64,000 nucleotides of DNA from contig NZ_JACAFQ010000013.1 in NCBI RefSeq assembly GCF_015354575.1, positions 1-64,000 of the forward strand, written 5' to 3'. This document shows, piece after piece, positions 15,481 through 24,889 of the stretch; within the stretch, counting starts at the first letter, position 1, and each line of letters starts with the position of its first letter. The notes beneath the pieces are model-generated. The model searched no databases and was not told the DNA's origin. It saw only the letters and a program-made list of their open reading frames with translations. Position numbers and translations under genes: made by a program. Origin of the DNA: Pseudomonas sp. UFMG81 (GTDB lineage: Bacteria; Pseudomonadota; Gammaproteobacteria; Pseudomonadales; Pseudomonadaceae).

Positions 15481-16533
15481 ATGAAGCCCACCTACATCAC
15501 TGACGCCGAGCGCTGGCAAGCCGTGCTGTCGCGCGATGGCAACGCCACCGGCCACTTCGTCTATGCCGTGCGCACCACCGGGGTGTACTGCCAGCCGGCC
15601 TGCAAGTCACGCCTGGCCAAGCGCGAGAACGTCGCGTTCTTCAGCGATGCCGCCCAGGCCGAGGCCGCCGGCTACCGTGCCTGCAAACGGTGCGCAGGTG
15701 GCACCCAGGCCGCGCGCCGCAGCGAGCTGGTGGCCCGCGCCTGCCGCCTGATCGAAGCCGGCGACACGGCCCCCAACCTCGACCAGCTGGGCGCCGCGCT
15801 CAACATCAGCGCCTTCCATCTGCACCGCCAGTTCAAGGCCGAAACCGGGCTGACCCCCAAGGCCTATGCCTCGGCCTTCCGCGCCCGGCGCCTGCGCGAG
15901 GGGCTGGAAGCCGCCACCACCGTCACCGAGGCTATCTACGACGCTGGCTACAACTCCAACAGCCGCTTCTACGAAAGCGCCGCCGAGCGCCTGGGCATGC
16001 GCCCGCGCGAGTACCGGGTGGGCGGTGAAGGGGCGACCATCCGCTTTGCCCTGGCCCAGTGTTCGCTAGGGGCGATTCTGGTGGCTCAAAGCGAACGCGG
16101 CATCTGCGCGATTCTGTTGGGTGATGAGCCCGAGCCCTTGCTGCACGACCTTCAAGACAAGTTTCCCAAGGCCCGCCTGATCGGTGGCGATGCGGCCTTC
16201 GAACGCCTGGTCGCGCAGGTGATCGGTTTTGTCGAGGCGCCCGCCCTGGGCCTGGCGTTGCCACTGGACGTGCAGGGCACAGCGTTCCAGGAGCGGGTCT
16301 GGCAGGCCCTGCGCGAAGTGCCGGCGGGTTGCCGGGTCAGCTACACCGACATCGCCGAGCGCATTGGCGCACCCAAGGCCGTGAGGGCGGTGGCCCAGGC
16401 CTGCGCGGCCAATTCGATCGCGGTGGCCATCCCTTGTCACCGGGTGGTGCGCCGCGACGGCGACTTGAGTGGCTACCGCTGGGGCATTGAACGCAAACGC
16501 CAGCTGTTGGACCGAGAGACGGCACCCTCCTGA
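15481..16533 (+). CDS. ada: Bifunctional transcriptional activator / O6-methylguanine-DNA methyltransferase Ada
   Basis: A 350-residue protein. The N-terminal Ada zinc domain (about residues 5-75) has the four cysteine ligands in GVYCQPACKSR (C37, C41) and YRACKRC. Methylation of the first cysteine turns the protein into an activator. An AraC-type helix-turn-helix follows (about 80-180). The C-terminal methyltransferase domain carries the suicide cysteine in IPCHRV (C319). All motifs are intact. It repairs O6-methylguanine and should activate itself and alkA. Confidence 0.96.
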   Translation: MKPTYITDAERWQAVLSRDGNATGHFVYAVRTTGVYCQPACKSRLAKRENVAFFSDAAQAEAAGYRACKRCAGGTQAARRSELVARACRLIEAGDTAPNLDQLGAALNISAFHLHRQFKAETGLTPKAYASAFRARRLREGLEAATTVTEAIYDAGYNSNSRFYESAAERLGMRPREYRVGGEGATIRFALAQCSLGAILVAQSERGICAILLGDEPEPLLHDLQDKFPKARLIGGDAAFERLVAQVIGFVEAPALGLALPLDVQGTAFQERVWQALREVPAGCRVSYTDIAERIGAPKAVRAVAQACAANSIAVAIPCHRVVRRDGDLSGYRWGIERKRQLLDRETAPS

Positions 16534-16587
16534 GCGCCCGGACCGCGTAGAATTCACGCCCTATCGAGTTGTATAGAGGAAAATTCG

Positions 16588-18990
16588 ATGAGGCGTGTCA
16601 GCCTTGACCGATTCTATGTGGTGGTGCTTGCTTTGCTGCTATCGGCAGCCGTGCCGGCCTGGGCCGCACCGGCCACGCCGGTGTCGCGCCTGGCCGTGGC
16701 CGAGCAGCAGGTGCTGGACGAGAACGCCAGCCTGGAAGAGCTGAGCGAACGGCTCGACCAGATCCGCCAGGGCGTCACCAGCAACGCCAACGATGATCTG
16801 CTCGCCCAGCTACGCCAGTCGGCCCTGCAGGTGCAGCGCCAGGCCGATGTGCTGGTCACCGCGCGCACCGCCGATGTGCAGCGCCTGGACGACCAGCTCA
16901 ACGTGCTCGGCCCGCAGATGCCCGAAGAGGCGGATACCCTGACGCGCCAGCGCAAGCAGCTCACCGACCAGAAGAAGGCGGTGCTCGCCGAGCAGCAGGA
17001 CGCCACCACGCTGACCCAGTCGGCCCGCGACCTGTCCACGCAGATCGTCAACCTGCGCCGCAGCCTGTTCAACTCGCAGATCACCAGCCGTGCCGCCAGC
17101 CCGCTGAGCCCGGCGTTCTGGTCGAGCCTGATCCGCCCGACCGACGACGACGTGGCGCGCCTGCGCGACCTGCGGGGCGAGGCGGCGGATGCCATGGCCA
17201 GTGCCTTCAGCGCCGAACACCGCTGGCTGTTCATCAGTGCCCTGGTGGCTGCGGTGCTGGTGTGGACACTGGTCCGGCGGTTGCTGGAGCGGCTGTTGGC
17301 CTATGCCATGGTGCGCTGGCTGCCCGAAGGCCGCCTGCGCCGCAGCGCACTGGCCTTGAGCGTGAGCCTGGCGACCCTGGGCACCATCTCAGGTTCGGTA
17401 TCGTTGCTGCGCTGGGGCCTGGAGAGCAGTGCCGAGCTGGGCACCGACCTGGCCAGCCTGACCAACCATGTGCTCGCCCTGGTGGTGTTCAGTGCCTTCA
17501 TTTCCGGCCTGGGCCGCGCCATGCTGATGTTGCAACGGCCGTCCTGGCGCCTGCCGCCGATCGCCGACGAAGTGGCCAGCGCCCTGGGCTGGTTCCCCAA
17601 GGTACTGGCCCTGACATTGATGGTGCTGCTCACCCAGGAGCGCATCAACAGCGTGATCGGCACCAGCCTGGCGTTGACCCTGGCCACCAACGGCCTGACC
17701 GCGCTGGTGGTGTCGCTGCTGTTCGTCGCCGCGCTGGTTCGCTACCGCCGCGCCCACCGCCTGCATGACCTGGAGCGGCCCAAGGGGCTGACCGGGCTGA
17801 TACCGTTCGTGATCGTGGTGTGGGTGGTGGCGATCCTGCTGACCCTGCTGGCCGGCTACCTGACGCTGGCCTACTTCCTCACCGCCAAGCTGTTGTGGAT
17901 CAGCGTGGTCACCACCTGCGCCTACCTGCTGGTGACGGTGTTCGGTGACCTCTGCGAGACCCTGCTGTCACCGCGCCAGCCCGGTGGCCTGGCGCTGGCC
18001 TCGGCGCTCGGTTTGCAGCAACGTCACCAGGCCCAGGCCAGCACCATCCTGGCCGGTATCGGCCGCACCCTGTTGCTGTTCGCCGCCGCGCTGCTGGTGT
18101 TCATGCCCTCGGGCACCAGCCCCGGCGAGCTGCTGCTGAGCCTGGCGGACTGGGACGGTACCGGTGGCAAGGTGCTGGGCAACCTGAACATCGTGCCCCA
18201 GGACATCCTGCTGGCGGTGGCCATCTTCATCGGTGGCTGGTTCGCCATCCGCGTGGTCAAGCGCTGGCTGAGCGAGCGCCTGCTGCCCGAGACCGACATG
18301 GACGCCGGCATGCGCGCCTCCCTGGTGACCCTGGTCGGTTACCTGGGCTTCCTGTTCCTGGCCATGCTGGTGATGTCCACCCTGCACATCAACCTCACCA
18401 GCCTGACCTGGGTGGTGAGTGCGCTGTCGGTGGGTATCGGTTTTGGTTTGCAGCAGATCGTGCAGAACTTCATCTCCGGCCTGATCCTGCTGACCGAGCG
18501 CCCGGTGAAGGTGGGCGACTGGGTCAGCCTGGCGGGCGTGGAAGGCGACATTCGGCGGATCAACGTGCGCGCCACCGAGATCCAGATGTCCGACCGCTCG
18601 ACGGTGATCGTGCCCAACTCGCAGTTCATCTCGCAGAACGTACGCAACGTGACCATGGCCAATGCCCTGGGGGTGGTGGGCATCACCCTGACGCTGCCAT
18701 TGGAGACCGACCCGGCGAAGGTGCGCGAAGTGTTGTTGGCGGCCTACCACGAGCATGAATCGATCCTCGATGCGCCGGCCACTTCGGTGACGTTCAAGGA
18801 CCTGACCAGCAGCGGCATGGTGATCGGCGTGAGCGGTTACGTGGCCTCGCCACGGCAGGTGTCGGGGACCCGCAGCGACCTGCTGTTCACCATCCTTGGG
18901 CGTTTGCGCGACGAGGGCATCGCCCTGTCGTCGCCGGCGAGCATGGTGCTGGTGCAGGAAAGCGCGCGCCAGGCCGACGAACCGGCATAA
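16588..18990 (+). CDS. MscS-family mechanosensitive channel with N-terminal DUF3772 domain
   Basis: An 800-residue inner-membrane channel. It begins with a signal peptide (cut near AWA-AP, residue 27), then a periplasmic coiled-coil region (about 28-190, DUF3772-like). About nine to ten transmembrane segments follow, and then the MscS pore and beta domain (about 600-790). The pore segment VVSALSVGIGFGLQQIVQNFISGLIL and the following ERPVKVGDWV motif are typical MscS. Such channels release solutes on hypo-osmotic shock. It appears to be a single-gene transcript. Confidence 0.92.
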   Translation: MRRVSLDRFYVVVLALLLSAAVPAWAAPATPVSRLAVAEQQVLDENASLEELSERLDQIRQGVTSNANDDLLAQLRQSALQVQRQADVLVTARTADVQRLDDQLNVLGPQMPEEADTLTRQRKQLTDQKKAVLAEQQDATTLTQSARDLSTQIVNLRRSLFNSQITSRAASPLSPAFWSSLIRPTDDDVARLRDLRGEAADAMASAFSAEHRWLFISALVAAVLVWTLVRRLLERLLAYAMVRWLPEGRLRRSALALSVSLATLGTISGSVSLLRWGLESSAELGTDLASLTNHVLALVVFSAFISGLGRAMLMLQRPSWRLPPIADEVASALGWFPKVLALTLMVLLTQERINSVIGTSLALTLATNGLTALVVSLLFVAALVRYRRAHRLHDLERPKGLTGLIPFVIVVWVVAILLTLLAGYLTLAYFLTAKLLWISVVTTCAYLLVTVFGDLCETLLSPRQPGGLALASALGLQQRHQAQASTILAGIGRTLLLFAAALLVFMPSGTSPGELLLSLADWDGTGGKVLGNLNIVPQDILLAVAIFIGGWFAIRVVKRWLSERLLPETDMDAGMRASLVTLVGYLGFLFLAMLVMSTLHINLTSLTWVVSALSVGIGFGLQQIVQNFISGLILLTERPVKVGDWVSLAGVEGDIRRINVRATEIQMSDRSTVIVPNSQFISQNVRNVTMANALGVVGITLTLPLETDPAKVREVLLAAYHEHESILDAPATSVTFKDLTSSGMVIGVSGYVASPRQVSGTRSDLLFTILGRLRDEGIALSSPASMVLVQESARQADEPA

Positions 18991-19080
18991 GGCCAATCGC
19001 GGGGCCATGCGCATCGACGTACCGCCGACGCGACTGGCCCCGCGATAGTGTTCTAAGTGATATCGCAAAAAGGCGACCAT

Positions 19081-19407
19081 GTGTTCGCCGATAGTCTTGC
19101 AGCGCTTATGAGATCGAGCGCCGCCCGCGCGGCGCATCGCTGGCAAGTCGCAGCGGCGAACCGCAGCTCCCACATTTGTTTCGGGCCAGTTATGCCTGCG
19201 CCGCCGCGGCTGTACGCCTTGTGAGTACGACGCGGTTTCAGTGTGGGCACCACGGCGCTCCACCTTTCTCAAGACATGCACCAAGGCGGGCAGCGATAAC
19301 CTCACAGGAGAGACTGGCCCGAAACAAATGTGGGAGCTGGCTTGCCAGCGATGCGCCGTGTGGACGGCGCTCGATCTGACAGGCGCTGCAAGGCAGTCGT
19401 CGAACAC
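19081..19407. repeat. Composite dispersed repeat, copy A (inverted arms around a conserved core)
   Basis: The left arm 19081-19188 and right arm 19315-19407 are long imperfect inverted repeats. Each contains a REP-like stretch (GCATCGCTGGCAAG..GCTCCCACAT) and the inner end TTTCGGGCCA/TGGCCCGAAA. They enclose a 126-bp core (19189-19314). The same core, in opposite orientation relative to the window, occurs at 42075-42201, with conserved blocks CCTGTGAGGT, CCGCCTTGGTG, ATGTCTTGAG and ACCGCGTCGTAC. It fills most of the 458-bp gap between the channel gene and the aldehyde dehydrogenase. Confidence 0.85.
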
Positions 19408-19448
19408 CTGCCTGCCTCCCCCTTTCTTTAAAAGGGGCGCTTAAAAAA

Positions 19449-20879
19449 TCACCCCAAACACCGCGTCACATGCTTCACCGACAGGTACCCCGACAACCCC
19501 CAGGGCCCAAGCTCGCGCCCGATCCCGCTGCCCTTGGTGCCGCCCCACGAAGTCTCGACGAACACCGCCTGCACCGAGTTGATCCACACATGCCCCACCT
19601 CCAGTGCATCGGCCACGCGCTCGGCGCGTTGCAGGTCGGCCGAGCAGACGGTGGCGACCAGCCCGAAGCGGCTGTCGTTGGCCTGGTGGATGGCTTCTGC
19701 TTCACTGCCGAAACGCCGGGCGCACAGCACCGGGCCGAAAATTTCCTCAACCCACAGGCGGCTGTTGTCGGGTACGTCCACGTACAGTGTCGGGCTGACG
19801 AACCAGCCTTCGCGGTCCAGCGGCTTGCCACCGGCCAGGCACTTGAGCCCCTCCTCGCGGGCGGTAGCGAAATAGCCGGCGACCTTGAGCCACTGGGCCT
19901 GGCTGGTCAGCGGCCCCATGTCGACCTCCTCGCTCAGCGGGTTGCCCACACGCAGTTTCTCCAAGGCCTCTTGCAGACGTGGCAGCAGCGTATCGGCGAT
20001 GCCCTCCTGGACCAGTAGGCGCGAGGTGGCCGAGCACATCTGCCCGGCGTTCCAGGTGATGCCGGCGACGATCCACTCCACCGCCTGGTCCACGTCGCAA
20101 TCATCGAACACCACGATGGCCGACTTGCCACCCAGCTCCAGGGTGACCGGCCGGCACTGGCTGGCGGCGGCACGCATCACCTGGCTGCCGACACCGTTGC
20201 TGCCGGTGAACGACAGTTTGTCCAGCCCGCTGTGGCTGCTCAGGGCAGCGCCAGTCTCGGCCTTGCCGTTGACGATGTTCAACACGCCAGCCGGGAGGTC
20301 CAACTGCTCGGCGATCTGGCCGTAGGCCTGCTCGATCAGCGGGGTGACCTCGGACGGCTTGAGTACCACGGTGCAGCCGGCAGCCAGGGCCGGGGCGAGC
20401 TTCCAGGCACTGGTCACCAGCGGGAAGTTCCACGGCACGATCAGGCCGACCACGCCCACCGGCTCAAGGCGGGTGCGGGCGGTGAAGCCCGGGGCGGCCA
20501 GCGACACGTCACGGTTTTTCCCCGGCAGTTGATCGGCCAGGTCGGCGTAGTAGGCAAAGGTCGCGATGGCATCGTCCAGGTCGATCTCGGCCTCGTGGCG
20601 CGGCTTGCCGTTGTTGCGCATCTGCAGGGCGATCAGTTCGTCGCGGCGTTGGCCAAGCTGTTCGGCGAAACCGCGCAGGTAGTTGGCGCGCTCATTGGCG
20701 GATACGGCTTTCCAGCCGGTCAGCGCCCGGCGCGCGGCGGCCACGGCCTGGTCGACCTGGCGGGTGCTGGCGGCCATCAGTTCGCTGAACGGCAGGCCGT
20801 CGGACGGGTTGTGGACAACGATGCAGTCGCTGCCTTGGCCTTCGACCCAGCGGCCGTCGATGTAGTGAGGAGTGGTCAT
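19449..20879 (-). CDS. NAD(P)-dependent aldehyde dehydrogenase (betaine-aldehyde dehydrogenase-like)
   Basis: A 476-residue ALDH-superfamily enzyme oxidising an aldehyde to the acid. The cofactor fold motif (GVVGLIVPWNFPLVTSAWK, about 144-162), the general-base glutamate in LELGGKS and the catalytic cysteine in NAGQMCSATSR (about residue 285) are all present. The start lies 13 bp after the stop of the permease at 20893-22392, so they form one operon. The neighbouring permease and amidohydrolase-like enzymes suggest a role in breaking down an imported nitrogen compound. The exact substrate is unknown. Confidence 0.9.
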   Translation of the reverse strand: MTTPHYIDGRWVEGQGSDCIVVHNPSDGLPFSELMAASTRQVDQAVAAARRALTGWKAVSANERANYLRGFAEQLGQRRDELIALQMRNNGKPRHEAEIDLDDAIATFAYYADLADQLPGKNRDVSLAAPGFTARTRLEPVGVVGLIVPWNFPLVTSAWKLAPALAAGCTVVLKPSEVTPLIEQAYGQIAEQLDLPAGVLNIVNGKAETGAALSSHSGLDKLSFTGSNGVGSQVMRAAASQCRPVTLELGGKSAIVVFDDCDVDQAVEWIVAGITWNAGQMCSATSRLLVQEGIADTLLPRLQEALEKLRVGNPLSEEVDMGPLTSQAQWLKVAGYFATAREEGLKCLAGGKPLDREGWFVSPTLYVDVPDNSRLWVEEIFGPVLCARRFGSEAEAIHQANDSRFGLVATVCSADLQRAERVADALEVGHVWINSVQAVFVETSWGGTKGSGIGRELGPWGLSGYLSVKHVTRCLG

Positions 20880-20892
20880 GGTCGTTTTCCAA

Positions 20893-22392
20893 TCAGGCCA
20901 TTTCGGCAGTGGTCACGGGCTTCACGGGCGTACTTTTGCAGCGCACCCAGCGCGGGCCTTGCGGGCCGTACACGCCAGCCGGTTCAGGGAACAGGTTGAG
21001 CAGGATCAGGTACAGCAGCCCGGCGATACCGAGGGTTACCGGCAGGCTCAGGTCGATACCACCAGCCAGCTCGCCCAGCGGGCCGACGAACTGCCCTGGC
21101 AGGTTGACGAAGCACAGGCCGATGGCCGCGCTGGGGATCCATGCGCCCATGCCGCGCCAGTTCCAGCCGTGGCAGAACCAGTAGTGGCCACCCTGCTGGC
21201 CGCGGGTGAACACCTGCAGGTCATCGGCGTGGTAGAAGCCACGACGGGTGATCAGGCCGAGGATCATGATCACCATCCACGGGCTGGTGCAGGTGATGAT
21301 CAGCACGGCGAAGGTCGACACGCTTTGCACCAGGTTGAAGGTGAAGCGGCCGATGAAGATGAAGCCGATGGCCAGCACGCCAATCAGCAGGGTAGCGGCG
21401 GCGCGGCTGAGCAGGCGCGGGAACACGCTGGACATGTCCAGGCCGGTGCCGTACAGCGCGGTGGTGCCGGTGGACATGCCGCCGATCACCGCAATCAGGC
21501 ACACCGGCAGGAAGAACCAGCCCGGCGAGATCGCCAGCAGGCCGCCGACGTAGTTGTTGGCGGCGATGTAGTCCGGCGCCTGGCTGGCCACCAGGGTGGC
21601 GGTGCACAGGCCGAACAGGAACGGGATCAACGTGGCCACCTGGGCCAGGATCACCGCCAGCATGATCCGCGACTTGGGCGTGGCGCGCGGGATATAGCGC
21701 GACCAGTCACCGAGGAAGGCGCCGAACGACACCGGGTTGCTCATGGCCAGGATTGCAGCGCCCACGAACGCCGCCCAGAAGCCGGGCTGGCCAAGGTTGA
21801 CGCTGCCGGCGAAGCCGGCGTCGAACGGCCCGGCGAAGGCGAAGATGCCCAGCAGGAACAGCAGGCTCGAGGCCCACACCGCGATCTTGTTGACCCACAG
21901 CATGAAGCGAAAACCAAAGATGCACACCACCAGCACCAGCACGGCGAACAGGCCGTAGGCCAGGCCCAGGGTCAGGTCGGTTTCCGGCAAGCCAGCCAGG
22001 CGCTTGGCACCGCCGACCAGGGCATCGCCCGAGCTCCACACCGACAGCGAGAAGAACGCCACGGCGGTGAGCAGCGACAGGAACGAACCGACGATGCGCC
22101 CGTGCACGCCGAAATGCGCGCCGGACGACACGGCGTTGTTGGTGCCGTTGAGGGCGCCGAACAGGCCCATGGGGGCGAGGATCAGCGCGCCCACGCCGAC
22201 GCCCAGCAGGATCGCCCAGACCCCGGCCTGGAACGACAGCCCGAACAGCACCGGGAAGCTGCCCAGCACGGCGGTGGCGAAGGTGTTGGCACCGCCGAAG
22301 ATCAGGCGGAACAGGTCAAGCGGGGCGGCGTCGCGTTGATCGTCGGGGATCTGTTCGACGCCATTGGTCTCGATACCGGTCGAGTGGCTCAT
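20893..22392 (-). CDS. NCS1-family permease (purine-cytosine permease type)
   Basis: A 499-residue inner-membrane transporter with 12 hydrophobic segments, starting at ATG 22392 (GGAG upstream; a longer upstream frame is not family-like). The N-terminal APLDLFRLIFGGANTFATAVLGS segment and the GSVNLGQPGFWAAFVGAAILAMSNPVSFGAFLGDWSRY region (about residues 180-217) are typical of NCS1 carriers. These import cytosine, purines, allantoin, hydantoins or thiamine-like compounds by sodium or proton symport. It is the middle gene of a three-gene minus-strand operon with a SnoaL-like gene upstream and an aldehyde dehydrogenase downstream. Confidence 0.9.
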   Translation of the reverse strand: MSHSTGIETNGVEQIPDDQRDAAPLDLFRLIFGGANTFATAVLGSFPVLFGLSFQAGVWAILLGVGVGALILAPMGLFGALNGTNNAVSSGAHFGVHGRIVGSFLSLLTAVAFFSLSVWSSGDALVGGAKRLAGLPETDLTLGLAYGLFAVLVLVVCIFGFRFMLWVNKIAVWASSLLFLLGIFAFAGPFDAGFAGSVNLGQPGFWAAFVGAAILAMSNPVSFGAFLGDWSRYIPRATPKSRIMLAVILAQVATLIPFLFGLCTATLVASQAPDYIAANNYVGGLLAISPGWFFLPVCLIAVIGGMSTGTTALYGTGLDMSSVFPRLLSRAAATLLIGVLAIGFIFIGRFTFNLVQSVSTFAVLIITCTSPWMVIMILGLITRRGFYHADDLQVFTRGQQGGHYWFCHGWNWRGMGAWIPSAAIGLCFVNLPGQFVGPLGELAGGIDLSLPVTLGIAGLLYLILLNLFPEPAGVYGPQGPRWVRCKSTPVKPVTTAEMA

Positions 22393-22479
22393 GGTGATGC
22401 TCCAGCGCGAATGTTGTCGGCCCTTGGCGGGCCTTGTTGTGGGTGCGATGGCAGGGCGGCAAGGCCGCTTCAAAGGTGA

Positions 22480-22869
22480 TCAGGCGGGTGAAACCACCGA
22501 CAGGTGCTCGTGGCAGGCCAGCCAGCGGTCGCCGTGCAGGCGAAAGACGATGGTCTCGCGCTCGTTCAGCGCCAGTTCCTCGCCGGCGACGCGCAGGCGC
22601 GTGGCCACGTCGTGCATGAAAATCGCCACGTCACCCTGCAGGCTCACCTGCACGTTGCTGGACGCGCAGCCGAGCACGGCGAAGCCGTCAGCCTGCCAGG
22701 ATGCCCAGAGTGTTTCGTAGGCGCGGCGCGACAGCAGCGGTGTTGGCAAGGTGTGGAAGAGGAAGGTGGCGTCTTCGCTGAAGCAGGCGAAGTAGCGGGC
22801 GGTGTCGTTGCTGGCGAAGGCGGCGACGAGGTCGGCGGCGGCCTGCCGTACCTGATGTGTATGGTCCAC
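22480..22869 (-). CDS. SnoaL-like / DUF4440-type protein (NTF2 fold)
   Basis: A 129-residue single-domain protein of the cone-shaped NTF2-like fold, with the pattern VRQAAADLVAAFASNDTARYFACFSEDATFLFHT at the N-terminus and ERETIVFRLHGDRWLACHEHLS at the C-terminus. I prefer the GTG at 22869 (GAGG upstream), because the longer frame adds unrelated sequence. Such proteins are isomerases, hydrolases or binding proteins. It is the first gene of the operon with the NCS1 permease and aldehyde dehydrogenase, so it probably acts on the same compound (inference). Confidence 0.75.
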   Translation of the reverse strand: MDHTHQVRQAAADLVAAFASNDTARYFACFSEDATFLFHTLPTPLLSRRAYETLWASWQADGFAVLGCASSNVQVSLQGDVAIFMHDVATRLRVAGEELALNERETIVFRLHGDRWLACHEHLSVVSPA

Positions 22870-23484
22870 GGGAGTGGCCTCACGGTTTTTGTGATTGTGG
22901 GTGAAGCGATTCTGGTGGGGGCGGGCGAGGGGAAGAATCGCTGCGGGCAAATAATCAGTTCAGGAATTTGTGAACCAATGGGACGGTTCGCTTTACCCCG
23001 CGAGATCCTCGAACTGCGGTTTTCATTTGCCATTGATGAGGCGCGCCATACCGACCAAGTAACCGATCAAGTAGCGTGATTGCTGGATGTCATGGCGCTG
23101 GTGCCATCCACCGCGTCGCCTGATTCGCGGGTAAACCCGCTCCCACAAGGTGCGGGGCGTTCAAGAGTTCAGTTCTCTGCGCGGTAGCGCTGCCCGAAAG
23201 GCGGAGAACACATCCCTGGCGCATCGTTCCCCCAGTGGAACGCTGAGGGTTCACCGTTGGGCCTACCGGCCCATCTCCCCTGCCTCTACCGTGGTCGCTG
23301 TCGCCCGCCAGGCAGCAGCTTGCGCGGGCTCGTCTCGACGCAGGCCGATTCGCCGCTTCACCGACTGATGGTCGTGTCGCACCGCCTGCGTTGCCTACTC
23401 TGATAATCCCCACTGCGGATGCGTGGGTCGCGGTTCGACCGCAGCGGCCAGGATGGCCAGTTCTCCAACCAAGAGGAGAGAACG
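22870..23484. other. 615-bp divergent intergenic region with one REP unit
   Basis: Lies between the SnoaL-like gene (minus) and the first cysteine hydrolase gene (plus). It contains one REP unit at about 23112-23145 (TTCGCGGGTAAACCCGCTCCCAC). The two promoters must be here, but I could not assign a clear -35/-10 pair. No regulator gene is encoded in the gap. Short open frames at 23090-23413 lack coding character. Confidence 0.5.
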
Positions 23485-24174
23485 ATGAGCAATTTCTCGC
23501 AAACCGCCAACTTCGACGGCCAGGTACCGCGCATCGACCCCGACAACGCCGCGATGCTGCTGATCGACCACCAGAGCGGCCTGTTCCAGACGGTCAAGGA
23601 CATGCCCATGACCGAACTGCGGGCCAACGCCATCACCCTGGCCAAGGTCGCCAGCCTGGCGAAGATCCCGGTGATCACCACCGCCTCGGTCCCGCAAGGC
23701 CCCAACGGCCCGCTGATCCCGGAAATCCACGAAGCCGCGCCCCATGCGCAGTACGTGGCCCGCAAGGGGGAGATCAACGCCTGGGACAATCCCGAGTTCG
23801 TCGCCGCGGTGAAGGCCACCGGGCGCAAGCAACTGATCATCGCCGGCACCATCACCAGTGTGTGCATGGCCTTCCCCAGCATCAGCGCGGTGAACGCCGG
23901 CTACCAGGTGTTCGCTGTCATCGACGCGTCAGGCACCTACTCCAAGATGGCCCAGGAAGTGACCCTGGCGCGGGTGGTGCAGGCTGGCGTGGTGCCGATG
24001 GATACCGCCGCGGTGTGCTCGGAAGTGCAGCGCACCTGGAACCGCCCGGACGCCGCCCAATGGGCCGAGGCCTACAGCGCGGTGTTCCCGCACTACCAAC
24101 TGCTGATCGAGAGCTACATGAAGGCCCAGGCCGTCGTCACCGAGCACGAACAACTGGATTCGCAACGCAGCTGA
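23485..24174 (+). CDS. Isochorismatase-superfamily cysteine hydrolase
   Basis: A 229-residue protein starting at ATG 23485 (AGGAGAG upstream). The catalytic triad expected of this fold is visible: an aspartate in [11 protein letters not shown] (about residue 28), a lysine in the middle (ARKGEIN, about 94) and the nucleophilic cysteine in [11 protein letters not shown] (about 128). The family hydrolyses amides and related bonds, e.g. nicotinamide or N-carbamoyl compounds. It is paralogous to the next gene (ycaC-like), with a 34-bp gap, so they form an operon. The longer tail (about residues 205-229) is specific to this copy. The substrate is unknown. Confidence 0.88.
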   Translation: MSNFSQTANFDGQVPRIDPDNAAMLLIDHQSGLFQTVKDMPMTELRANAITLAKVASLAKIPVITTASVPQGPNGPLIPEIHEAAPHAQYVARKGEINAWDNPEFVAAVKATGRKQLIIAGTITSVCMAFPSISAVNAGYQVFAVIDASGTYSKMAQEVTLARVVQAGVVPMDTAAVCSEVQRTWNRPDAAQWAEAYSAVFPHYQLLIESYMKAQAVVTEHEQLDSQRS

Positions 24175-24208
24175 GCCACGCTTTTCCATCCACGCAAGGA
24201 GATCCACC

Positions 24209-24829
24209 ATGGCATTCCAATACAAGCGTCTGGACAAGAACAACGCCGCCGTCCTGCTGGTCGACCACCAGACCGGGCTGCTGTCGCTGGTACGCGACAT
24301 CGACCCGGATCGCTTCAAGAACAATGTGCTGGCGCTGTCCGACCTGGCCAAGTACTTCAAGCTGCCGACCATCCTCACCACCAGTTTCGAGACCGGCCCC
24401 AACGGCCCGCTGGTGCCCGAGCTCAAGGAGCAGTTCCCCGACGCGCCGTACATTGCCCGCCCCGGCAACATCAACGCCTGGGACAACGAGGACTTCGTCA
24501 AGGCGGTGAAAGCCACCGGCAAGAAGCAGTTGATCATCGCTGGCGTGGTCACCGAAGTGTGCGTGGCTTTCCCGGCACTGTCGGCGCTGGAGGAGGGCTT
24601 CGATGTGTTTGTGGTCACGGATGCCTCCGGCACCTTCAACGAGCTGACCCGCGACTCGGCCTGGCGCCGCATGGAGGCTGCCGGCGCCCAGCTGATGACC
24701 TGGTTCGGCGTGGCCTGCGAGCTGCACCGCGACTGGCGCAACGACATCGAAGGGCTGGGCACGCTGTTCTCCAACCACATTCCCGACTACCGTAACCTGA
24801 TGACCAGCTACAGCAAGCTGGCCAAGTGA
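24209..24829 (+). CDS. ycaC: YcaC-family cysteine hydrolase
   Basis: 206 residues, very close to E. coli YcaC over the whole length (VLLVDHQTGLLSLVRDI, GNINAWDNEDF and GVVTEVCVAFPALSA as I remember that protein). Catalytic Asp, Lys and Cys (in VTEVCVAFP, about residue 118) are intact. YcaC forms octamers and its natural substrate is not established. It follows the paralogous hydrolase gene after 34 bp, with AAGGAG before the ATG. The pair is divergent from the permease/dehydrogenase operon. Confidence 0.92.
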   Translation: MAFQYKRLDKNNAAVLLVDHQTGLLSLVRDIDPDRFKNNVLALSDLAKYFKLPTILTTSFETGPNGPLVPELKEQFPDAPYIARPGNINAWDNEDFVKAVKATGKKQLIIAGVVTEVCVAFPALSALEEGFDVFVVTDASGTFNELTRDSAWRRMEAAGAQLMTWFGVACELHRDWRNDIEGLGTLFSNHIPDYRNLMTSYSKLAK

Positions 24830-24889
24830 CGCCGAGCCCGGGCCCCGCTGGCGGGGCTCGGGTTTGTTCCATCGGTCGCGAGGTAGCGG

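Noticed and set aside
22870..23484. A sigma-54 or regulator-bound promoter in front of the cysteine hydrolases
   Set aside because: I could not find a GG-N10-GC element at proper spacing or a clear operator; only a REP unit is definite.
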